Positions 17,768-22,923 of a DNA stretch of 22,923 nucleotides are shown one piece after another. Source of the stretch: Chara braunii (taxonomy: Eukaryota > Streptophyta > Charophyceae > Charales > Characeae); the NCBI GenBank assembly GCA_003427395.1, contig BFEA01000174.1, positions 1,090,176 to 1,113,098 of the forward strand, given 5' to 3'. The notes under the pieces were generated by a model that was not told the DNA's origin, made no database searches, and saw nothing but the letters and a program-made list of their open reading frames with translations. The position numbers and the translations under genes were made by a program. The first letter of the stretch is position 1. Every line of letters starts with the position of its first letter.

Positions 17768-18682
17768 TGGTCATGGCCTTTGGTTGGTGAAAGAGATGAG
17801 GTGGGAGGGGGGTGTGAGGCGGTTGGGTATGGAGGATGGTTGAAGAAGATGGGAAAGGAGGGTGGTGTAAGGTGGTTGGCTATGGTGGATGGGGGAAGAA
17901 GATGGAGGAAGGAAAAGGTGTAAGGTGGTTGGCTATGGTGGACGGACGACGAAGATGGAGGAGGAAGAGGTTGCGAAGTGGTTGGTTATGGCGGATGGTT
18001 GGAGAAGACGGAAGAGGAAGAAGGTGTGGGGTGGTTAGCTATGGTGGATGGGTGAAGAAGGTCGCGGAGGGAGAAGATGGAGGAGGAAGAAGGTGTGAGG
18101 TGGTTGGCTATGGAGGATGGGGGAAGAAGATGGAGGAGGAAGAAGGTGTGAGGTGGTTGGCTATGGAGGATGGGTGAAGAAGATGGAGGAGGAAGAAGGT
18201 GTGAGGTGGTTGGTTATGGTGTATGGGTGAAGAGGATGGAGGAGGAAGAAGGTGTGGGGTGGTTGGCTATGGACGATGGGTGAAGGAGATGGAGGAGGGA
18301 GGTGGTGTGAGGTGGTTTGGCTATGGTGGATGGGTGAAGAAGATGGGGGTGGAAGAAGATGTGAGGTGGTTGGCTATGGCGGATGGGTGAAGAAGATGGA
18401 GAGGGAAGAAGGTGTGAGGTGGTTGGCTATGGTGGATGGGTGAGGAAAATGGAGAAGAAAGAAGGTGCGTGGTAGTTGGCTATGGTGGATGGGTGAAGAA
18501 GATGGAGGAGGGAGGCGGTGTGAGGTGGTTGGCTATGGAGGATGGGTGAAGAAAATGGAGGAGGAAGAAGGTGTGAGGTAGTTGGCTATGGCGGATGGGT
18601 GAAGAAAACGGAGGAGGGAGGCATTGTGAGGTGGTTGGCTATGGAGGATGGGTGAAGAAGATGGAGGAAAAAGATGTGTGGC
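17768..18682. repeat. 53-bp minisatellite, 16 units
   Basis: Unit starts are at 17818, 17871, 17924, 17977, 18030, 18099, 18152, 18205, 18258, 18311, 18365, 18418, 18471, 18524, 18577 and 18630. A poorer unit lies before the first and the last is truncated. The unit pattern is GGTGGTTGGCTATGG, then TGGATGGGTGAAGAAGATGG, then AGGAGGAAGAAGGTGTGA. The spacing is 53 bp except for one 69-bp unit (16-bp insertion) and one 54-bp unit. The period is not a multiple of three and stops recur, so the open frames here (113 and 63 codons) are artefacts. Confidence 0.95.
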
Positions 18683-19043
18683 GGCCGATATCTCCCCCTA
18701 TTCTAAGTGTCCGGGTTAGTCTCCCCTAAGTTATCCCTAATCTCGAACTTCAAAAAACTCAGATTTGCAGCAACCAACCCTACAGCAGATATGCAGAAAA
18801 ACACAGACTTGCAAAAATACAGATTTAAAAAAACGCAGATTTTGCAGATTTGCAGATTTGCAGATTTTGCAGAATTTTGTCGTTTTTGCCTAAGGAGGAA
18901 GGACCGAAAAACACAGGCTTGCGTTTCCTACTCCAAACAACGCCAGAATCACTCCTAACTTTGTGGGCTCTCTTTCTGTACCCTATGGAAGACCCTTAAA
19001 AATTGCGGGTGATTCCGTCGCCGTTTGCCCTTACTTGCCATTT
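18683..19043. repeat. Non-coding stretch with CAGATTTG short repeats
   Basis: Between about 18758 and 18877 the words CAGATTTG, CAGATTTTG and CAGACTTG recur about ten times with irregular spacing. No gene is recognised in the rest. Confidence 0.6.
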
Positions 19044-19253
19044 TTGGGCGTCGCCCGAGTCTCAAGGCGAACAGTTCGGTAAAGTCCATTTCCCGTTTTC
19101 GGAGGAAAATGGACTCAGACGACCTGCAGGTTCTGCAGGTCATCTCTGTATGCCTAGGGTATGAGGTCTGAGAAGTCCCAACCCTCATATCCTTGGTTTG
19201 GCGGAACTGGCCTAAGCGCCTCCCGATCGCATTAGCCCCTTAGTCTTTTTTTT
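19044..19253. other. Series of stem-loops followed by a T8 run
   Basis: Consecutive inverted repeats are AGTCCATTT/AAATGGACT (19083-19091 and 19107-19115), GACCTGCA/TGCAGGTC (19121-19128 and 19134-19141) and AGGGTATGAGG/CCTCATATCCT (19156-19166 and 19183-19193, one G:U). Smaller ones (GGGCGTCGCCC and CGAACAGTTCG) lie just upstream. A run of eight Ts is at 19246-19253. It could be a structured RNA, a fold-back repeat or chance. No A/B-box pair of an RNA polymerase III promoter was recognised. Confidence 0.4.
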
Positions 19254-19529
19254 CGGACCGGCCCGTGCTCCGAAGGTTGGCCATCGACTTTTCATCAACA
19301 GCATCAGCCGCCAGGGGCTTGGCCAGACGTCAGCAGCAGCAGCAAGATTATTATGAATAGCAACAACAGCAAAAGCAGCCCTAGTTAAAAAAAACAATCT
19401 TTTTCCTTACCTCCTATTTACCGTAGTCGATTAGAGCACGGGGGGGGAGGGACAAGCGGGATTCAAAGAGAGCACAATGGAGGGTGAGACTGGACTTCAA
19501 ACAGACATGGGTAGAGGAATGACTACATC
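19254..19529. other. Mixed stretch with a CAG/CAA-rich patch
   Basis: At 19328-19384 a plus-strand frame reads a Gln-rich peptide interrupted by two TAG codons. This may be a decayed Gln-rich coding end or simply a triplet repeat. A G8 run lies near 19441. No gene is supported. Confidence 0.35.
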
Positions 19530-20309
19530 ATTCATGACACTAGACTATATAAAAACACAAGTAGCAATCTACAACCAAGTGAAGACTTGGACGAAACAAG
19601 AAGAGAGAGTGAGTGTAACTCACTCCCAAGCATGCACACACAAAGTGGGAAGTAGCGATTCACTATGGAGTGAAAAAATTGACAAAGATTGAGCTCAAAA
19701 TCACTAAAACACTAAAATGAGCAAGAATACAAGTTGTGATTTATACCGAAGTGAAGAATTGGTCAAAACAAGAAGAAAGAGAGAGTGTAACTCACTGCCA
19801 AGCACCCACACACAAAGCGGGAAGTAACGATTTACTATGGAGTGAAGAAATGGACAGTGCATGAGCTCAAGATGACTAGAACACTAGAATGAGCAAGAAT
19901 AGAAGTTGCGGTTTATACCCAAGTGAAGAATTGGACGAAACAAGAAGAGAGAGTGAGTGTAACTCACTCCCAAGCATGCACACTCAAAGCGGGAAGTGGC
20001 GATTTACTATGAGCTCAAGATGACTCGAACACTAGCATGAGCAAGAATACAAGTTGCAATTTACACCCAAGTGAAGAATTGGACAAAACAAGAAGAAAGA
20101 GTGAGTGTAACTCACTCCAAGCATGCACACAAAAAATGGGAAGTGGCGATTTACTATGGAGTGAAGAAATTAACAATGCAGAGCTCAAGATGACTAGAAC
20201 ACTAGAATGAGCAAGAACACAAGTTGCGATTTACACCCAAGTGAAGAGTTGGGCAAAACAAAAAGAAAGAGGGAGTGTAACTCACTCCCAAGCACCCACA
20301 CACAAAGTC
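19530..20309. repeat. Tandem array of ~172-bp units, five copies
   Basis: The anchor AAGTGAAGA(A/C/G)TTGG occurs at 19577, 19749, 19921, 20069 and 20239, so periods are 172, 172, 148 and 170 bp. The short third period lacks about 24 bp (ATGGAGTGAAGAAATGG...). Each unit contains GAGCAAGAATACAAGTTG, the anchor, a GAGTGAGT-GTA-ACTCACTC palindrome or a variant, and AAGCATGCACAC or AAGCACCCACAC. Stops are frequent and open frames do not recur in step with the unit, so it is not coding. Confidence 0.93.
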
Positions 20310-20935
20310 GCGTGTGCGCCGGCCTCTCCGGTCGCGACCCTTTACTTGGCCCGTGGCCCTTTGGCTCTTCCCGTTGACCCGGGCAACATTCTCACATGTC
20401 GGTGCCTTATTATTTTCTCGACCCCCTCGACTCTTTTCTTCCTGCGGCACGCAGCCCAGGGCATTATTTTTCCCAGCGGTCCTTCTCCCTTCAGGAAGAA
20501 GGGTTGCCTTTACTATTTTCCTGCGACCCTTCGCCGCTTGCTATTCTGCTAGTTTCTTCTTGGTCCAGTGGTTCCGGCGGCCCAGGACATTTTCTAAGTC
20601 CCTAGACGCCGGCACTTGTGCCTTTGGCCTTTCATCCTTTCTATCTCTCTTGCCTCTGGTTTTCTCTGTTGTACACAATTCTGCCATATACCATCTCTCA
20701 GGGATAAGGACTTATCTCGGGACTCACCGGTCCCGACACCGTACTTTAGAAGTTGCAATGGGAAAGGAGTCAAAGGACCAAATTGAAAACTGCCTCTATC
20801 TACCACCAACACGAATACACAATCTACAATCCGTTGCATTGGCGCACGACTTCATGGGTGTTGATCGCGTTTGGAAATGGGCTGGATGTTGGCGTGCAGC
20901 AATGATGCACCATAATGTCTTTTGGTGACTTTGTA
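20310..20935. other. Mixed stretch with an unsupported 204-codon open frame
   Basis: A plus-strand frame at 20314-20928 is open for 204 codons but its product is rich in Phe, Ser, Arg and Leu and has no recognisable domain, and overlapping frames are also open. I do not call a gene. Two adjacent inverted repeats are at 20703-20716 (GATAAG/CTTATC) and 20717-20736 (TCGGGAC/GTCCCGA). Confidence 0.35.
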
Positions 20936-21150
20936 GTTGTGCTCCATAAGACAAAAAAACATTCCTTCTTTTACTGTGAGGCGAGACAAAAAACAAAAAA
21001 TCATTCTTATTGTTTTCATTTCACACCGGCTGGCAATTACACGTGTAATAACTCTTCTCTACAAACATGCACTACCTTCATTTGCGGAGTAATCGAGATG
21101 ATCAAGCCTGACATGTACAACATTCATCTGCATCGAAGGAATCAAGGTGT
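20936..21150. other. AT-rich stretch with a 14-bp palindrome
   Basis: ATTACACGTGTAAT at 21036-21049 is a perfect palindrome with a CACGTG core. No gene is recognised around it. Confidence 0.45.
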
Positions 21151-21155
21151 TTAAG

Positions 21156-21645
21156 GTCGATACATCTCCTCGACCGATCGAAATCAATCCGTCTCCTCAA
21201 TCGATTAAAGTCGATATTTCTCCTTGATCAATCGAAGTCGATAGTCTCCTCGATTGATTGAAGTCAATAGTCTCCTTGATTATTTATTAACGTCGATAGT
21301 CTCCTTGATTATTTATTGACATCGATAGTCTCCTTGATTATTTATTGATATAAATAGTCTTCTAGATTCATTAAGTAAGATATAATCCTTTTTTCAATAG
21401 TCTCCTCTATTGCCCCATTTGGAACCTCAACCTTCCACAATTACTAATGGGGCGAGACTATGCCTTCACTATATTCAGTACAATCACCTCCTTGATTGAC
21501 TGAAGTCGATAGTCTCCTCTATTCATCAAAGTCAAATATAGTTCGCCTTGATTCATCAAAGTAGATAGTCTCCTCAATTGTCCCCCTTGGAACCTCGACC
21601 TTCCACCATTACTGATGAGATAAGACTATGTCTTCACCTTGTTCA
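21156..21645. repeat. Compound 26-29-bp minisatellite with a 167-bp duplication
   Basis: Units of the form GTCGATAGTCTCCTTGATT plus 8-10 variable bases start at 21156, 21183, 21210, 21237, 21263, 21292, 21321 and 21350, so the period moves from 27 to 29 bp. Further copies lie near 21506 and 21563. A longer block (from AATAGTCTCCTCTATTGCCCC through CCTTCACTATATTCA, about 21396-21479) recurs with a shift of about 167 bp (21563-21645). Confidence 0.85.
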
Positions 21646-21860
21646 ACTGCAAGGAATATGAGCTAGAGCGATAGACCGAAATCCAAATTGCAAAATCACA
21701 ATAGTCGTGTACCAAGCAGAGAGCACAACGCACCAAGATACCATCCAAGTAAGAGCAATACAATGAGCTTGTATGTCAATGTCGCCGCTCTATGGTCACA
21801 TCAACACAAAATCCAATGTCACTCCGACTGTCTGGTGCCCAGCGCCCAACATATACTTCT

Positions 21861-22320
21861 CAGTTTATCTACACCTATCTTCGTTCATGCATCTGGATCA
21901 CATCGAAGTTGAAGACAAATGTACGTGATGTCATCATCAATGCAGACTGCCGGCATACTCCAGGTACGTTCTCTCTTGTCCTCATCACACCCCGTCTCTC
22001 CTCTGCATGCGCCTCCTACCCCAAGACCACCATCACCGTCACCTGCCTCTTGCACGCTCGGCCCATCTATGGCAGTCGTGCCCCAGCTGACACCGCTATA
22101 CTACTCAGTCTATCTACACCTATCATCGTTCATGCATTTGGATCACATCGAAGTTGAAGACCAATGTAAGTGACGTCACCATCAATGCAGACCGCCAGCA
22201 AACACCAGGTACTCTCCTATGCATGCGCCTCTTACCCGAAGACCACCATCGCCATCACCTGCCTCCTGCACGCTCGGCCCGGCTATGGCCGTCGTGCCCC
22301 CTCTACCACCGCAGCACCCT
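21861..22320. repeat. ~245-bp tandem duplication
   Basis: Copy 1 starts CAGTTTATCTACACCTATC at 21861 and copy 2 starts CAGTCTATCTACACCTATC at 22106. Both go on through GGATCACATCGAAGTTGAAGA, a block with CATCAATGCAGAC, CATGCGCCTC and CTGCACGCTCGGCCC. Copy 2 is about 25-30 bp shorter because part of a TC-rich segment is missing. Open frames differ between the copies, so coding use is not supported. Confidence 0.88.
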
Positions 22321-22923
22321 CTCACCTCTTGCGTTGGAATGGGCTATCGCAACAGCCCTGGCAATGCAGCATTGTGGCCACTATGCTTGCCTAGGCTAGA
22401 TCCCCCTGCCTGGGCAGAGCACTTTCCTTCATTGAAAGTGCGGCCCTGTGTTTGGCTGAGTGGGCCTTGCTGGACGAGTTTCCAGTAGCTTCCAGTCGGA
22501 CTCCATTGTCTACGCCCCAGCCCACCTTTGTTGTTACGGGTCTGGGCCCTTTACAGTTGGGCGCATCCAGGCAGCCCTCCAAGCTCCAAGTGTTCGCCAC
22601 ATTCTCATTGGCTCGCAGTGCATCTTTGACAACAATGCTGCATTCTCATTGGCCCACAGTCGGTCCGTGATGTGTTGGCCTCACAGAGCCTGCGCCGAGA
22701 GCGTAACTGCTTGAGCCCTGGGTTCAACTGTACAGCGCAGCTCTTGCTTCTGGAAGGAGCCCCTGAAGGCTCACGTTGCTCGGTAACCAACTGGAGTGCT
22801 ACAACTGTCTGATACCCCACATATGGAAAATGTGGAAAGTAGGCCCCACGTGGATATCCAGGCCCGCCTTCACTTAGGGCGCGCACAATGCTTGTTGGGG
22901 GCCACAGCCTAGAACACTCGCAC
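22321..22923. other. Distal flank, no recognisable gene
   Basis: This is balanced-composition sequence without a clear gene or RNA. The decamer ATTCTCATTGGC occurs twice (near 22600 and 22643) followed by CACAGT/CGCAGT, giving two CCAAT-type motifs about 43 bp apart. A small inverted repeat (CCACAT/ATGTGG) lies at 22817-22835. Overlapping 70-93-codon frames are treated as chance. Confidence 0.4.

Noticed and set aside
17836-18443. Gly/Trp-rich open frames in the 53-bp array
   Set aside because: The period is not a multiple of three, so the frame rotates between units, and stops recur.
19530-20309. CRISPR-like array
   Set aside because: Units of ~172 bp are near-identical throughout with no unique spacers, so it is a plain tandem repeat.
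20314-20928. 204-codon open frame as a gene
   Set aside because: There is no domain, the composition reflects the C/T-rich strand, and overlapping frames are equally open.
22700-22735. GGGTTCAACTGTACAG as a tRNA T-arm
   Set aside because: No acceptor, D-arm or anticodon arm fits upstream.

Overview
This window looks like repeat-rich nuclear DNA from a streptophyte (a plant or charophyte alga). No ordinary cellular gene, rRNA, tRNA or CRISPR array could be supported. The evidence for the lineage is a plant-style chromovirus (Ty3/gypsy LTR retrotransposon) with an initiator-Met-tRNA primer site, many microsatellites and minisatellites, and stop codons that fit decay at plant CHG/CG methylation sites. 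The wording of the gag and integrase segments reminds me of elements in the charophyte Chara. That is memory-based inference and was not checked.

Layout. (1) 1-5766: upstream flank with poly-G/poly-T tracts, about 3 kb without recognisable genes, a weak minus-strand open frame (3470-4075), a 74-nt imperfect hairpin (4473-4546), a degenerate ~30-bp minisatellite, a possible minus-strand gag fragment (5250-5468) and a cluster of TGACGTGGC-type motifs. (2) 5771-15733: one complete but decayed chromovirus of 9,963 bp. It has a 5' LTR, primer-binding site, a long leader with two TTAGGG/CCCTAA stem-loops and a possible spliced intron, then gag, CCHC knuckle, protease, reverse transcriptase, RNase H, integrase, GPY module and chromodomain, a polypurine tract and a 3' LTR. 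The element is flanked by the 4-bp duplication GAAG. (3) 15738-22923: downstream flank with an AT-rich stretch, a pyrimidine-to-purine strand switch, a 16-copy 53-bp minisatellite, a series of stem-loops ending near a T8 run, a five-copy ~172-bp array with an internal palindrome, a 27-29-bp minisatellite and a ~245-bp tandem duplication.

The retroelement would encode one Gag-Pol polyprotein: almost all domains lie in the same reading frame with no gag/pol frameshift. This copy cannot act on its own. It has seven in-frame stops, frameshifts in gag and in the chromodomain, apparent Asp-to-Gly changes at one RNase H and one integrase catalytic position, and a tandem duplication inside the integrase. 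The two LTRs differ by roughly 4-6% by eye, so the insertion is not recent.

I found no convincing new gene system. The best leads are structural: the leader stem-loops next to the primer site, the integrase duplication whose frame effect is cancelled by a 2-bp deletion, the stem-loop series at 19083-19196, and the palindrome-bearing 172-bp array.
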